A DNA stretch of 64,000 nt from Acidovorax sp. Leaf160 (GTDB taxonomy: Bacteria; Pseudomonadota; Gammaproteobacteria; Burkholderiales; Burkholderiaceae_C). A model generated the notes under the pieces. The model was not told the DNA's origin. It saw only the letters and a list, made by a program, of their open reading frames with translations, and did not search any database. A program made the translations under genes and the position numbers. Positions 7,676 through 18,187 of this stretch are shown piece after piece; position 1 is the first letter of the stretch; each line of letters begins with the position of its first letter. The DNA lies in assembly GCF_001424265.1 (NCBI RefSeq), contig NZ_LMOV01000024.1:124001-188000 (forward strand), in the 5' to 3' direction.

Positions 7676-9088
7676 TCAGCTGCCCGCCACCTTCATGCGG
7701 TTGATGAGCACGGAGCCCACGGTCTTGGCGCCGTAGTTGTAGGCATCGCCACCCACCGCCTCGATGCCGCGGAACATGTCCTTCAGGTTGCCGGCGATGG
7801 TGATTTCGTGCACGGGGAACGCGATCTCGCCGTTCTCCACCCAGAAGCCGCTGGCACCGCGCGAATAGTCGCCCGTCACGTAGTTCACGCCCTGGCCCAT
7901 CAGCTCGATCACGAAGAGCCCGGTGCCGAGCTTCTTCAGCATGGCATCCAGATCGTCGCCCGGCCGGGTGTGGCGCGAGGTGAGGCTCAGGTTGTGCGAG
8001 CCGCCGGCATTGCCGGTGGTCTTCATGCCCAGCTTGCGCGCCGAGTAGGTGGACAGGAAGTAGCCCTCGACCCGGCCGGCGTTGACTACCTTGCGGGCCG
8101 CCACGCGCACGCCTTCCTCGTCGAACGGCGAGCTGCCCTTGCCGCGCAGCAGGAACGGGTCTTCCACCACGTCGATGTGCTGCGGGAAGACGCGCTGGCC
8201 CAGCGAGTCGAGCAGGAAGGTGCTCTTGCGGTAGAGCGATCCCCCGCTCACCGCCTGCACGAAGCCGCCCAGCAGGCCCGCGGCCAGGGGCGATTCGAAC
8301 AGCACCGGGCATTCGGTGGTCGCGATCTTGCGGCTGCCCAGGCGGCTCAGGGCGCGCTCGGCAGCGTACCGGCCGATGCGCGCAGGATCCGCCAACTCGG
8401 ACGCGTCGCGCATGGAGCTGTACCAGGCGTCACGCTGCATCTCGGCGTTGCGGCCTGGCAGCGAGGCAATGGGCGCCACCGACATGCTGTGCCGCGAGCT
8501 GGCATAGCCGCCCCGGAAGCCGCGCGTGTGGGCGCTGAAGAAATGGCTCTGCTGCGCCGAAACGCCCGCGCCTTCGCTGTTGGTGATGCGCTTGTGGGTG
8601 CCCAGCGCCGCTTCCTCGCATTCCAGCGCCAGCCGCGCCGCGGTTTCGCTGTCGATCGCCCAGGGGTGGAAGAGCTGCAGGTCGCGGTGCGTGGCCTCGG
8701 GGGCGATGTCGGCCGCGTCGGGCAGGCCGGCCACGGGGTCCTCTGCGGTGAAGCGGGCGATGTCGTGCGCGGCCTGCACCGTGCGTTCGATGGCCGCGAG
8801 CGAGAAGTCGGACGTGCTGGCATTGCCGCGCCGATGGCCCACGTACACCGTCACGCCCAGCGACTTGTCGCGGTTGCGCTCCACGGTTTCCAGCTCGCCC
8901 TTGCGCACGTTCACCGACAGGCCGCAGCCTTCCGAGGCCTCGGCGCCCGCGTCGGTCGCGCCGAGCTTCAGTGCATGCGCCAGGGCGTGGTCGACGAGGC
9001 CTTCGAAGAAGGACCGGGTGTAGCTGAAGCCGTTGTCGGCGGGGGCGGAATCTGCGCCGTGGGCGGCGTGTGCACGGGGTGTATTCAT
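7676..9088 (-). CDS. pmbA: Metalloprotease-related protein PmbA/TldE
   Basis: A 470-residue cytoplasmic protein of the TldD/PmbA family. PmbA is the partner subunit of the TldD metalloprotease, which degrades unfolded peptides and matures some modified peptides. Family landmarks include the N-terminal ALKLGATDAGAE stretch, GVSAQQSHF near the middle, and the C-terminal GHS/GASGFWVENGEI and EITIAGNLKDMF blocks. It lacks HExxH, as expected for PmbA. The start at 9086-9088 fits the family. tldD is not in this window. The gene is divergent from darP, a neighbour arrangement common in proteobacteria. Confidence 0.95.
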   Translation of the reverse strand: MNTPRAHAAHGADSAPADNGFSYTRSFFEGLVDHALAHALKLGATDAGAEASEGCGLSVNVRKGELETVERNRDKSLGVTVYVGHRRGNASTSDFSLAAIERTVQAAHDIARFTAEDPVAGLPDAADIAPEATHRDLQLFHPWAIDSETAARLALECEEAALGTHKRITNSEGAGVSAQQSHFFSAHTRGFRGGYASSRHSMSVAPIASLPGRNAEMQRDAWYSSMRDASELADPARIGRYAAERALSRLGSRKIATTECPVLFESPLAAGLLGGFVQAVSGGSLYRKSTFLLDSLGQRVFPQHIDVVEDPFLLRGKGSSPFDEEGVRVAARKVVNAGRVEGYFLSTYSARKLGMKTTGNAGGSHNLSLTSRHTRPGDDLDAMLKKLGTGLFVIELMGQGVNYVTGDYSRGASGFWVENGEIAFPVHEITIAGNLKDMFRGIEAVGGDAYNYGAKTVGSVLINRMKVAGS

Positions 9089-9198
9089 ATCGGCAGCTAT
9101 GATACTTGCCGCCCCCCGGCGCCATGGAGCCGGGTCTTTTTCTTTCGGGGCGCGCCACGGCTTGCTGCCGCGCCCCTGTCTCCTTTCCCGCCCCCACC

Positions 9199-9856
9199 AT
9201 GTCACGCAAACCCACCAAAGGCTACTTCGTGCGAGGCCAGTTCGTCGCCGAAGGCAGCGAACTGGACATTCAGCTCAAGGCCGAACTCAAAGGCACGAGC
9301 GAGTCGAGCCGCACCGACCTGAAGCGCGAAAGCGATGCGCTGCAGAACCTGGGCCGCGACCTGCTCACGCTGCGCGCCGACCTGCTGGAGCGCCTGCAGT
9401 TGCCGGAAAAGCTCCTGGAAGCGCTGGCCGAAGCCCGGCGCATCACCAACTTCGAGGGCAAGCGCCGCCAGATGCAATACGTCGGCAAGCTGATGCGCAA
9501 GCTCGACGAGGCCACGGTGCAGGCCGCGCAGGCCGCCCTGCAGGAGCAGCACAGCGGATCGGCGAGCGAGAAGCTGGCGCTGCACCAGGCCGAGCAGTGG
9601 CGCGAGCGCCTCATCGCCGAAGACGGCGCGCTGGCCGAATGGCTGGAGCAGTTCCCGCGCACCGACACCCAGCAGATCCGCGCGCTGATCCGCCAGGCCC
9701 GCAAGGACGCGCAGCCCGAAGGCAAGGTCGCCAACGTGCAGGTGTCGCAGGGCCTGGCCCCGCGCAAGGGGCGCGCCTACCGCGAACTGTTCCAGCTGGT
9801 GCGCGAGCAGATGGACGACGCTGGCACCGAGGCCCACGACGAAGGAACGCAGACCG

Positions 9857-9864
<8 letters not shown>
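9199..9864 (+). CDS. darP: Ribosome biogenesis factor DarP (YjgA)
   Basis: A 221-residue basic, helical protein of the YjgA/DarP family, which associates with the late 50S assembly intermediate at the peptidyl-transferase centre. Landmarks are SRTDLKRESDALQNLG near residue 35, TNFEGKRRQMQYVGKLMR near residue 90, and the C-terminal KGRAYRELFQLVRE block. It lies 110 bases from divergent pmbA, and its last eight bases overlap the start of mog. The family is usually about 180 residues; the extra length is a roughly 15-residue acidic C-terminal tail and a longer central loop. Confidence 0.93.
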
Positions 9865-10504
<640 letters not shown>

Positions 10505-10534
10505 ACCGGCTCCAATAACGGCCAAAAAGGCATC

Positions 10535-10581
10535 GGGCGCTTGACCAGCAAGCACTTGTAGCTATTATTTCAATAGCAAAA
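10535..10581. repeat. Dispersed GCGCTTG...GCTATT/AATAGC repeat
   Basis: The block GGGCGCTTGACCAGCAAGC, a short spacer, then GCTATT (10561-10566), five bases and AATAGC (10572-10577) holds two nested inverted repeats. It fills the convergent spacer between mog and cysE. Related copies occur at 26270, 47807, 57171 and, within genes, at 2775 and 11955. Confidence 0.8.
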
Positions 10582-10633
10582 GACGGGGGCGTCGCGGCTG
10601 GCGGTCACCGCCCAGCGTTCGCTGCCCGCCGCC

Positions 10634-11419
10634 CTACTTGCCCACCAGCGCGTTCAGGCGTTCCGCCTCGAACTGCTCGCAGCGCGCCGCGTCGCCCGGC
10701 ACGCAGCCGCCGGCCTGCGGCGCCGTGCGGGCCAGCTTCTCGATGGCCTCCCACAGCAACGCGATCTGCCGCTCCTGCGACGAGGCGTTGTCGATCAGCC
10801 CGCGCATGGCCTGCGACAGCGGATCGTCCTCCTGGGTGATGCCGTAGGCGGAGAAGGCGCGCGGCTGCGGCGGCTCGGCCACCACGTCGGCGCTGGTGCC
10901 GGCCTTCGACGGCAGGATGCGCGCGGGAATGCCCACCGCCGTGGCACCGGCCGGCACCGGCTTGATGACCACCGCGTTGCTGCCGATCTTGGCGCCGTCG
11001 CCCACCTCGAAGCCGCCCAGCACCTTGGCGCCCGCGCTGACCACCACGTCGCGCCCCAGCGTGGGGTGCCGCTTGGCGCCCTTGTAGAGCGAGGTGCCGC
11101 CCAGCGTCACGCCCTGGTAGATGGTGCAGCCGTCGCCGATCACGGCGGTTTCGCCCACCACCACGCCCATGGCGTGGTCGAAGAACACCCGCTCGCCGAT
11201 CACCGCGCCCGGGTGGATCTCGATGCCCGTGAGCCAGCGCGAGAAGTTGGAGATGAAGCGGCCCGGCCATTTCAGCCCGTGCTGCCAGCACCAGTGGGCC
11301 GGGCGGTGCAGCCAGATCGCGTGCAGGCCCGGGTAGCAGGTCACCACCTCCCACGTGCTGCGGGCGGCAGGATCGCGGTCGAGGATGCACTGGATATCGG
11401 AGCGGAGGCGACGGAACAT
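10634..11419 (-). CDS. cysE: Serine O-acetyltransferase CysE
   Basis: A 261-residue cytoplasmic enzyme making O-acetylserine for cysteine synthesis. The left-handed beta-helix repeats run from about residue 60 to 165, with the catalytic [17 protein letters not shown] segment (His near 63 and 78) and [16 protein letters not shown] near 105. The N-terminal helical domain is short, as in EpsC-type enzymes. A roughly 80-residue proline/alanine-rich and helical C-terminal extension goes beyond the usual end at ARIL. It lies 66 bases behind trmJ in the same direction, a pairing common in betaproteobacteria. Confidence 0.94.
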   Translation of the reverse strand: MFRRLRSDIQCILDRDPAARSTWEVVTCYPGLHAIWLHRPAHWCWQHGLKWPGRFISNFSRWLTGIEIHPGAVIGERVFFDHAMGVVVGETAVIGDGCTIYQGVTLGGTSLYKGAKRHPTLGRDVVVSAGAKVLGGFEVGDGAKIGSNAVVIKPVPAGATAVGIPARILPSKAGTSADVVAEPPQPRAFSAYGITQEDDPLSQAMRGLIDNASSQERQIALLWEAIEKLARTAPQAGGCVPGDAARCEQFEAERLNALVGK

Positions 11420-11485
11420 GGAGGCAGCGGGTTCTGGAACGGAAGCCCCGGGCGTTCGGCGACGACCCGGGGGACGGCCGGCAGT

Positions 11486-12295
11486 CTATCGCCGCGCCCG
11501 CTCCGCTGTCTCCAGCATGGCTTTGGCCACGCCGCGCAGGATGTGGATCTCCTCCTGCCCCAGCTGCGCGCGATTGAACAGCTGGTTCAGCCGCGGCATG
11601 AGCTTCTTGGGTGCGGCGGGGTCGAGAAAGCCGATCTCGACCAGCGCGCGCTCCCAGTGCGCCAGCATGCCCGCGACCTGCTGGGCGTCGGCCCGCGCCG
11701 GGGCCGCGCCTGCGCCTGCGGAGCCCGGCGATCCGAAGCCGCCCAGCGCCTGGCGCCATTCGTAGGCGATCACCTGCACCGCCGCGCCCAGGTTGAGCGA
11801 GCCGAACTGCGGATCGGTCGGGATGGAAAGCGCCACATGGCAGCGGTAGACGTCTTCGTTGGCCATGCCGAAGCGCTCGCTGCCGAAGAGAAAGGCCACG
11901 CCGGCCTCGCCCCCTGCGCCACCGGCGGGCGTTTCAATAGCCGAATTGGCCTCCAGCGCTTGATTCTCCTGGGCCTGATGCTCGCTTTTCAATAGCATCT
12001 CGAAATGCGCCCGCGGCTCGCGCGTGGGCGGCCCGAAGTCGCGTGGCGTCATGGCCGTGGCGCACAGGTGGCTGATGCCGTCCAGCGCCTCGTCCAGCGT
12101 GTCGACGATGCGGGCGTTGGCCAGCACGTCCAGCGCCCCGCTGGCGCGCTGGATGGTTTCCTCGCGCCGCAGCACGTTGGCCCAGCGCGGGGCGACCAGC
12201 ACCAGGTCGTCGAAACCCATGGTCTTCATGGCACGGGCGGTGGCGCCCACGTTGCCGGCATGGCTGGTCTGGATGAGGATGAAACGGGTTTTCAT
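11486..12295 (-). CDS. trmJ: tRNA (cytidine/uridine-2'-O-)-methyltransferase TrmJ
   Basis: A 269-residue SPOUT-class enzyme that 2'-O-methylates position 32 of tRNAs. Motif 1 lies in the N-terminal [19 protein letters not shown], motif 2 is [11 protein letters not shown] (about 140), and motif 3 is the [16 protein letters not shown] trefoil-knot segment (about 160). The C-terminal 100 residues are helical. Residues of roughly 103-125 ([17 protein letters not shown]) are encoded by an inserted copy of the dispersed hairpin repeat, read in frame between motifs 1 and 2. The enzyme otherwise appears intact. It is divergent from suhB. Confidence 0.94.
   Translation of the reverse strand: MKTRFILIQTSHAGNVGATARAMKTMGFDDLVLVAPRWANVLRREETIQRASGALDVLANARIVDTLDEALDGISHLCATAMTPRDFGPPTREPRAHFEMLLKSEHQAQENQALEANSAIETPAGGAGGEAGVAFLFGSERFGMANEDVYRCHVALSIPTDPQFGSLNLGAAVQVIAYEWRQALGGFGSPGSAGAGAAPARADAQQVAGMLAHWERALVEIGFLDPAAPKKLMPRLNQLFNRAQLGQEEIHILRGVAKAMLETAERARR
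11955..12000. repeat. Dispersed repeat inserted in frame within trmJ
   Basis: AGCGCTTGATTCTCC, a short spacer, TGCTCGCTTTTCAATAGC: the same modules, in the same order, as the intergenic copy at 10535. A further CAATAGC lies just before (11936-11942). The insert encodes polar residues in a loop of TrmJ. Confidence 0.6.
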
Positions 12296-12482
12296 GCGGA
12301 AGCGAAACGGGCGGCAGCGAAGAATCGAGAACGGAGCGCCCGAGGGGCGCGCGACAGCCGGCCATTGTCGCTGCCCTGCAGATTTGCGCGGCCTGGGTAA
12401 AATGCCGCCTTTGCGCGCCAGCATCGACCGGCGCGCCGTCCCACCGGAGCCGCCGCGCTCCCCGCTCCTTCATCACAATCCA

Positions 12483-13451
12483 ATGTCGACCAATCTGCAT
12501 CCCATGCTCAACGTGGCCATCAAGGCCGCACGCGCCGCCGGCGCCATCATCAACCGCGCGGCGCTGGACGTGGAATCCGTGCGCATCTCGCAAAAGCAGA
12601 TCAACGACTTCGTGACCGAAGTGGACCACGCCAGCGAAAAGATCATCATCGAGACGCTGCTGGGCGCCTACCCCGGCCACGGCATCCTGGCGGAAGAATC
12701 GGGCACCAGCTACGGCGCCAAGGATTCGGAATTCATCTGGATCATCGACCCGCTGGACGGCACCACCAACTTCATCCACGGCTTTCCCGTCTACTGCGTC
12801 AGCATCGCGCTGGCCGTGCGCGGCAAGGTCGAGCAGGCGGTCATCTTCGACCCCACCCGCAACGACCTGTTCACGGCCACCAAGGGCCGTGGCGCGTACC
12901 TGAACGAGCGCCGCATCCGCGTCTCCAAGCGCACGCAGCTCAAGGAATCGCTGATCTCCACGGGCTTCCCGTTCCGCCCGGGCGACAACTTCAAGAACTA
13001 CCTGAACATCATGGCCGACGTGATGCAACGCACCGCCGGCCTGCGCCGCCCGGGCGCGGCCGCACTCGACCTGGCCTACGTCGCCGCCGGCTTCACCGAA
13101 GGCTTCTTCGAGACGGGCCTGTCGATCTGGGACGTGGCGGCCGGCTCGCTGCTGGTGACGGAAGCGGGCGGCCTGGTGGGCAACTTCACCGGCGACGCCG
13201 ACTTCATGGAGCAGCGCGAATGCCTGGCGGGCGCGCCCCGCATCTACGGTCAGCTGGTGCCGATCCTGAGCAAATACAGCAAGTTCGCCAGCGCTGGCGA
13301 CAAGGCGGCCGTGCGTCAGGCCGCTGACGCCCTGGACGTGCCCGTGCTGGCATCCACCGAGGCGCAGAACGGCCAGGACGGCCAGGACGCCCAGGACGAA
13401 ACGGCCGCGAAGCCGGAAGGCGGTCCCCAGGCCCAGAGCGCGCCCTTCTGA
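12483..13451 (+). CDS. suhB: Inositol-1-monophosphatase SuhB
   Basis: A 322-residue magnesium-dependent phosphatase of the IMPase family, also an antitermination factor for rRNA operons in enterobacteria. Motifs: EESG (metal ligand Glu, about 67), [10 protein letters not shown] (about 84-93) and [15 protein letters not shown] (about 220). The start ATG at 12483 begins the canonical [12 protein letters not shown]. The C-terminal 50 residues form an acidic/glutamine-rich low-complexity tail built from [10 protein letters not shown]-like repeats that is absent from short family members. It is divergent from trmJ; a TAAAAT box at 12398 may be its -10. Confidence 0.94.
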   Translation: MSTNLHPMLNVAIKAARAAGAIINRAALDVESVRISQKQINDFVTEVDHASEKIIIETLLGAYPGHGILAEESGTSYGAKDSEFIWIIDPLDGTTNFIHGFPVYCVSIALAVRGKVEQAVIFDPTRNDLFTATKGRGAYLNERRIRVSKRTQLKESLISTGFPFRPGDNFKNYLNIMADVMQRTAGLRRPGAAALDLAYVAAGFTEGFFETGLSIWDVAAGSLLVTEAGGLVGNFTGDADFMEQRECLAGAPRIYGQLVPILSKYSKFASAGDKAAVRQAADALDVPVLASTEAQNGQDGQDAQDETAAKPEGGPQAQSAPF

Positions 13452-13516
13452 GTGAACGGCCCTCCGTTGCACCGCCCTCGCGTCGACCCACCCCGGACCC
13501 AGGAGCGCGTGCAGCG

Positions 13517-14392
13517 ATGACGGCTCCCGCCTTCTCGCTGGTGGTCGCCACCGTCGATCCGGACGGCAGCCTGCTCCGTGCGCTGTTCGAGAGCCTGGTG
13601 CACAGCGAAGAACGCAGTTTCGAGGTGATCGTGGCGGACCAGACCCAGGGCAGCCATCTCGCCCAGGTCACCGAATCCTTCGCTGACCGCCTCTGCGTGC
13701 AGCACATCCACTTGCCCACCCGGGGCGCCTCTGCCGCGCGCAACGCAGGCGCCGCGCTCGCCACCGGTCGCTGGATCGGATTCCCGGACGACGACTGCCT
13801 CTACCAGCCGGACACGCTCGGGCACGTCCACCGCGTGATGTCGATGGAGGGCGTGCGCGTGGCGTCGGGCCGCACGGTGGATGCCGCCCAGCGCTCCTCC
13901 GTCCTGCGCTGGAAAACGTCAGCACAGGACTTCGACCGCTGGAGCATGTTCGCCTGCCTGACCGAGGCCACGGTGTTCGCGGAGCGTTCCCTCTTCCTGG
14001 CCGTGGGGGGCTTCGACGTCCGCTTCGGGCCGGGTGCCGCTTTCCCGGCCGCCGAAGGTGTGGAGCTGGTGGATCGGATGCTGCGCGAGGGCAGCGGCTG
14101 GCGAGCCCGCTTCGATCCCGCCATCCAGATGGTGCACCCGAACAAGATCCCGCCATGGAATCGCTGGGCGGCAAAGCGCTTCTACCAGTACGCCCAGGGC
14201 GACGGCGCGTTCGTCGTGCGGCGCCTGGGCGGGCACACGCTGCGCTGGGTGGTGCTCACGCTGGGCTCCGCCTCATTGCATACGCTCGTGTTCCGGGGCT
14301 GGATCAGCATCGCGCACGCAGCGCGCATCGCAGGTATCTGCGTCGGCGCCTGGCGCTACGTGCGGGCGGCACGCAGGGAAGGTCGCCGCTGA
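13517..14392 (+). CDS. Family 2 glycosyltransferase
   Basis: A 291-residue GT-A-fold transferase. The N-terminal SLVVATVDPDG nucleotide-binding strand, the RGASAARNAGAALATG segment (about 73) and the metal-binding DDD in FPDDDCLY (about 93-98) are typical of GT2. A hydrophobic stretch near residues 245-275 may anchor it to the membrane. It is the first of five tightly overlapping genes (13517-19422) that look like one glycan-building operon. The donor and acceptor sugars cannot be told. Its stop overlaps the next start as TGATG. Confidence 0.88.
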   Translation: MTAPAFSLVVATVDPDGSLLRALFESLVHSEERSFEVIVADQTQGSHLAQVTESFADRLCVQHIHLPTRGASAARNAGAALATGRWIGFPDDDCLYQPDTLGHVHRVMSMEGVRVASGRTVDAAQRSSVLRWKTSAQDFDRWSMFACLTEATVFAERSLFLAVGGFDVRFGPGAAFPAAEGVELVDRMLREGSGWRARFDPAIQMVHPNKIPPWNRWAAKRFYQYAQGDGAFVVRRLGGHTLRWVVLTLGSASLHTLVFRGWISIAHAARIAGICVGAWRYVRAARREGRR

Positions 14393-15576
14393 TGCGCGGC
14401 CTGCGATACGTCTCGCCGGCCGACTCGACCGGGTACGCGGTGGCCGCCAAGTCCTACCTGCGCGCCTTGTCAGCGACGGGCCTGCCGCTGCAGTGGACCC
14501 CGCTGCGCTGCCCCGGAGCGCGCTACGAGCCCGTGCCCGCCGGCGAAGTGGACGAAGCCGACCTGCGGTTGCTTGCCCACCGCCCGGTGGAATACGACAC
14601 GGTGCTGCTGCACACGGTGCCCGAGTACTACCCACAGTGGGCCGACGCCGAGCGCGCGGCCGGTCGCCGCGTGGTCGGCTACACGGTCTGGGAGCTGGAT
14701 CGTCTGCCTCCGCATTGGCCGGGGCTGCTGAATCGGCTGGACGCCGTCATCGTTCCGTGCCGCTGGAACGAGCAGGTGTTCCGCAAGGGCGGGGTGACGG
14801 TGCCGATCCACGTCGTGCCGCACCTGTCGCAGTTCTTTGCCGACCCTGCCGCAACGGCCGACCCCACGTCGCTGGTGCGCCGTCTGGGCGGGCCGCAGGC
14901 CCTGCAAGGCCGATTCGTCTTCTACGGCATCGGCGTCTGGAGCGAGCGCAAGGGCATGGAGCGCCTGCTGCGCGCCTATCTGGACACCTTCACGGCGGAC
15001 GACCCGGTGGCCTTCATCCTCAAGACGTCCGCGCGGGACCTCACGCGCTGGACACGCCCCTGGCGTTCGGCATGGCGGCGGCAGCATCCGCGGCCGTCGC
15101 GCAGCGCTGCGGCACTGGCCGCGGGCTGCAAGGCGCCGCCCGCGTGGCACCTGATCGAGGACGAAACCCTCGGGCCGGGCGAGATGCGCGCGCTGCACGC
15201 GGTGGGGAACGCCTTCGTGTCGCTGGCGCGCACCGAAGGCTGGGGACTGGGCGCGTTCGATGCCGCGCTGAGCGGCAACCCCGTCGTGATGACGGGCTAC
15301 GGCGGGCAGGCCGACTTCCTTGCGGCCGAGCTCGCGGATCTGGTGGACTTCCGGCTGGTCCCGGCGCACGAGCCGCTCTGGCCCCGCGGCTATTCCTCGC
15401 GCGACCGCTGGGCTGAGCCGGACGCAGCGCAGGCGGGACGCTGCATGCAGGCGCTGGCGGCCGACCCGCCCGCCGCCCGCGAGCGCGGTGCGCGACTGGG
15501 CAGCCACTTGCGCACGCAGTTTTCACCGGAAAGCACGCTCGCCGCCCTGCTCGCGGCGCTGGAGCGGCCCGCATGA
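14392..15576 (+). CDS. Glycosyltransferase, GT4-like
   Basis: A 394-residue protein with a GT-B-type layout. The first half has an N-terminal Rossmann-like region ending in VGYTVWELDRLP; this and IVPCRWNEQVFRKGG are typical of glycosyltransferases that hand sugars to proteins or large glycans. The second half carries FYGIGVWSERKGMERLLRAY and the nucleotide-sugar-binding ARTEGWGLGAFDAALSGNPVV with E-x7-E spacing. It is the second gene of the five-gene operon, coupled by TGATG at its start and ATGA at its end. Specificity is unknown. Confidence 0.85.
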   Translation: MRGLRYVSPADSTGYAVAAKSYLRALSATGLPLQWTPLRCPGARYEPVPAGEVDEADLRLLAHRPVEYDTVLLHTVPEYYPQWADAERAAGRRVVGYTVWELDRLPPHWPGLLNRLDAVIVPCRWNEQVFRKGGVTVPIHVVPHLSQFFADPAATADPTSLVRRLGGPQALQGRFVFYGIGVWSERKGMERLLRAYLDTFTADDPVAFILKTSARDLTRWTRPWRSAWRRQHPRPSRSAAALAAGCKAPPAWHLIEDETLGPGEMRALHAVGNAFVSLARTEGWGLGAFDAALSGNPVVMTGYGGQADFLAAELADLVDFRLVPAHEPLWPRGYSSRDRWAEPDAAQAGRCMQALAADPPAARERGARLGSHLRTQFSPESTLAALLAALERPA

Positions 15577-16487
15577 TTCCGCGCACCTTCCATTTTGTGT
15601 TCGGCCTCAAGCCGCAGACCGAGCCGTTTCACCTGATGTACTACCTGTGCCTCGCATCGTGCTTGGCGGTGGAGCGGCCCGACGCGGTGGTGATGCATTA
15701 CGACAACGAGCCCTGGGGGCCGTGGTGGGACCGCATCCGCCCGGCGCTCGAGCTGCGCAAGGCCCAACGCTGCGAACTGGTGGAGGCCTTCCAGTATCCG
15801 GACGCCGAAGTGGCGCGCTACCGGTATGCCCACGCCGCCGACTTCGTGCGCTTGCAGGCGCTGATCGAGGAGGGAGGCGTCTATGCCGACATCGACACCC
15901 TCTTCGTGCGGCCCCTTGCGGACACGCTCTGGCAGCGCAGCACCTGCGTTCTCGGCGAGGAGCGATCGCCCGACCCCGCCCAGCCGTCCTACTGCAACGC
16001 CTGGATCGCCGCACCGGCCGGCGATCCGTACTGCCGCGCCTGGCTTTCCGGCATGCGCGACCGATTCGACGGCAGCTGGAGCGGACACTCGACGCTGCTG
16101 CCCTACCAGCTGGGCCAGCGCATGCCGGGGGCGCTGCATGTCGAGCCCGAAGACACGTTCTACGCGTTCGACTGGCGGCCCGAGCGCATCGACGATCTGT
16201 TCCTGCGCGACCGCCCCCTGCCCGCCTCTGCGCGCAGCCTGCACCTGTGGAACCACCTGTGGTGGTCGCCCGAGCGACGCGACTTCTCGCGCTTTCACGC
16301 CGGCCGGCTGACGCCGGAGTACGTGGCATTCGCCGCCACCACCTACGCCCGCCTGGCGCGGCCGTTCCTGCCGGCCGATGTGACACCGGACCTGGCCCTC
16401 TGGCGACGGCAGCAGTGGGCGGCCTTCGCGCAGGAGTGCCGCCACCCGCTTCGCGCAGCGCGCGAGGCCTGGAACCGCGCATGGTAG
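15573..16487 (+). CDS. DXD-motif glycosyltransferase (GT32/OCH1-like)
   Basis: A 304-residue protein opening with IPRTFHFVFGLK, the usual beginning of DXD-type sugar transferases related to OCH1 and TcdA/TcdB catalytic domains. The AADFVRLQALIEEGGVYADID segment near residue 95 (read in parts) contains the metal-binding Asp-x-Asp at about 108-110. The C-terminal half is tryptophan-rich (HLWNHLWWSPERR). It starts inside the stop of the preceding gene (ATGA) and ends seven bases inside the ABC-exporter gene. GT32 enzymes usually add mannose, galactose or glucose; the donor here is unknown. Confidence 0.85.
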   Translation: MIPRTFHFVFGLKPQTEPFHLMYYLCLASCLAVERPDAVVMHYDNEPWGPWWDRIRPALELRKAQRCELVEAFQYPDAEVARYRYAHAADFVRLQALIEEGGVYADIDTLFVRPLADTLWQRSTCVLGEERSPDPAQPSYCNAWIAAPAGDPYCRAWLSGMRDRFDGSWSGHSTLLPYQLGQRMPGALHVEPEDTFYAFDWRPERIDDLFLRDRPLPASARSLHLWNHLWWSPERRDFSRFHAGRLTPEYVAFAATTYARLARPFLPADVTPDLALWRRQQWAAFAQECRHPLRAAREAWNRAW

Positions 16488-18187
16488 GCGCCGCCTGGCG
16501 CTGGCTTCGGTCGCTGGCCTCGGATCTGCTGGCGCTGCAGCGGGACGTGCGCGGCTTTCTGGTGACATCGCATCGGCGCACGCTGCAGCGCATCGGCGTG
16601 TTGAGCGCGGTGTTCTCGTTGCTCGAAATGGCGGTCGCGGCCGCGGCACTGCCGTACATGGACTGCCTGGGGTCGCGCCAGTGCGGGGCGGTCGGGCGGG
16701 CAAGCGCTGCCGTGGGCACGGACCCGGTCATGACGTACTCGCTGCTGCTGCTCGGGCTGATGTCGGTCAAGATGCTGGCCGACGTGCTGCTGCAGTGGCG
16801 CGTCGCGGGCTTCCAGCAGGCCGTGCAGCGCCACACCGTGCTGCGCCTCATGACCGCCTACCTGGCGCAAGGCTGGGACACGTACCGCCAGCGCAACCCG
16901 CGCGACTACTTCCGCCGCTGCACGACCACCGCGCTGGACGCTGCCTTTGCCTGCACACAGGCGGCATCCGCCATCGCCTACGGGCTCATCGTGGTGGTGC
17001 TGACCGCGCTGATGCTGGCCGTGAACCCGCTGGTGTCGCTGGCGCTAGGTGCGGCTTTCCTCGCGCTGAACAGTGCCGTCCATCGGTTCACCGGACGGGT
17101 GCAAAAACGGGCGGCCGAGTCGCGGGAGCAGGCGCAGCAGCGCTGGCACCTGGGCATGGGCGAGGCGCTCGACGCCTTCCAGGAGCTGCGTGCCCACGGC
17201 AGCGAAAGCCACATCCTCAACGGCATCGACCGGCAGCTGGACTCGCTGGCGCGATCCAACCGCTGGTTGGCGTTCATGCCGGCCATTCCGCGCGTGGCGC
17301 TCGACTACCTGGCCTTCACCATCGTGCTGGCCTGCGTGCTGCTCTGGTCCTGGGGCGGCCGTCCGCTCGGCAACCTGCTGCCCTACCTGGTGTTCTATGC
17401 GGTCGTGGCGCGCAGCCTCCTGCCCGCGATGATGCAGCTGCTCAGCATCCGCACCTCCCTGCGGGGCGCCGCGATCAACATCCGGCTGGTGCGCGAGGAG
17501 CTGGAAGTCGCGGGCAGGCACCGCCGGCCGGTCGCTGCCATGGAGACTGCGCCCGGCGCGCCTGCCCTGCGGCTGGAGCGCATCGAGGTGAGGCACGAAG
17601 GCCAGTCCACGGCGGTGCTGCGCAGTATCTCGGTGGAAGTGGCGCGGCCCGCCTGGATCGCGCTGGCCGGCCCTTCCGGGGCGGGCAAGAGCACGCTGCT
17701 GGACGTGGTGGCGGGGCTGCAGCCTTCCGCAGGCCGGGTCGTCTGGCACACCCCCTCGGGCGCGCCGCCGCGCATCGCCTACGTGCCGCAGCGCGCCGCG
17801 ATTCTGGATGCCAGCCTGCGCGACAACGTGGTGTTTGGACGGGATGCCGGCCAGGACGAAGCCGTCGCCTCGGCGCTCGCAGTGGCCCAGCTGGCTGGCC
17901 GCGATCTGGCGCTGGGCTCGCTGCAGCTGTCGGGCGGCGAGCGCCAGCGGCTTGCCATCGCAAGGGCGGTCTATCGCCAACCGGACCTGCTGTTGCTGGA
18001 CGAAGCCACCTCGGCCATGGACGAGCTCACCGAGGCCGCCTTGTTCCAGGCCCTGCAGGTCGCCCTTCCGGAGGTCACCGTGATCTTCATCACGCACCGC
18101 CCGACCGCCTGGCGCTTTGCCCAGGCCGTCTGGCACCTGCAGGACGGACGCGTGACCATGGAGCAGCCCGGATGCACCGGCCCGTAG
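16481..18187 (+). CDS. ABC exporter/flippase, fused permease-ATPase (PglK/MsbA-like)
   Basis: A 568-residue half-transporter. Six membrane helices occupy about residues 30-340, followed by an ATPase with Walker A GPSGAGKST (about 398), signature LSGGERQ (about 484), Walker B LLLLDEAT (about 505) and the switch His in ITHRP. Its placement among four glycosyltransferases fits a lipid-linked-oligosaccharide flippase of the PglK kind. A peptide or lipid exporter remains possible. Start and stop overlap both neighbours (7 and 16 bases), so it is part of one translationally coupled operon. Confidence 0.88.
   Translation: MVGAAWRWLRSLASDLLALQRDVRGFLVTSHRRTLQRIGVLSAVFSLLEMAVAAAALPYMDCLGSRQCGAVGRASAAVGTDPVMTYSLLLLGLMSVKMLADVLLQWRVAGFQQAVQRHTVLRLMTAYLAQGWDTYRQRNPRDYFRRCTTTALDAAFACTQAASAIAYGLIVVVLTALMLAVNPLVSLALGAAFLALNSAVHRFTGRVQKRAAESREQAQQRWHLGMGEALDAFQELRAHGSESHILNGIDRQLDSLARSNRWLAFMPAIPRVALDYLAFTIVLACVLLWSWGGRPLGNLLPYLVFYAVVARSLLPAMMQLLSIRTSLRGAAINIRLVREELEVAGRHRRPVAAMETAPGAPALRLERIEVRHEGQSTAVLRSISVEVARPAWIALAGPSGAGKSTLLDVVAGLQPSAGRVVWHTPSGAPPRIAYVPQRAAILDASLRDNVVFGRDAGQDEAVASALAVAQLAGRDLALGSLQLSGGERQRLAIARAVYRQPDLLLLDEATSAMDELTEAALFQALQVALPEVTVIFITHRPTAWRFAQAVWHLQDGRVTMEQPGCTGP

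Noticed and set aside
7676-9088. PmbA as an inactivated protease because HExxH is missing
   Set aside because: Absence of HExxH is normal for the PmbA/TldE subunit.
7469-9322. A 617-codon plus-strand frame across the sRNA and pmbA
   Set aside because: It is antisense to pmbA, runs through the strong terminator at 7625-7649 and lacks motifs.
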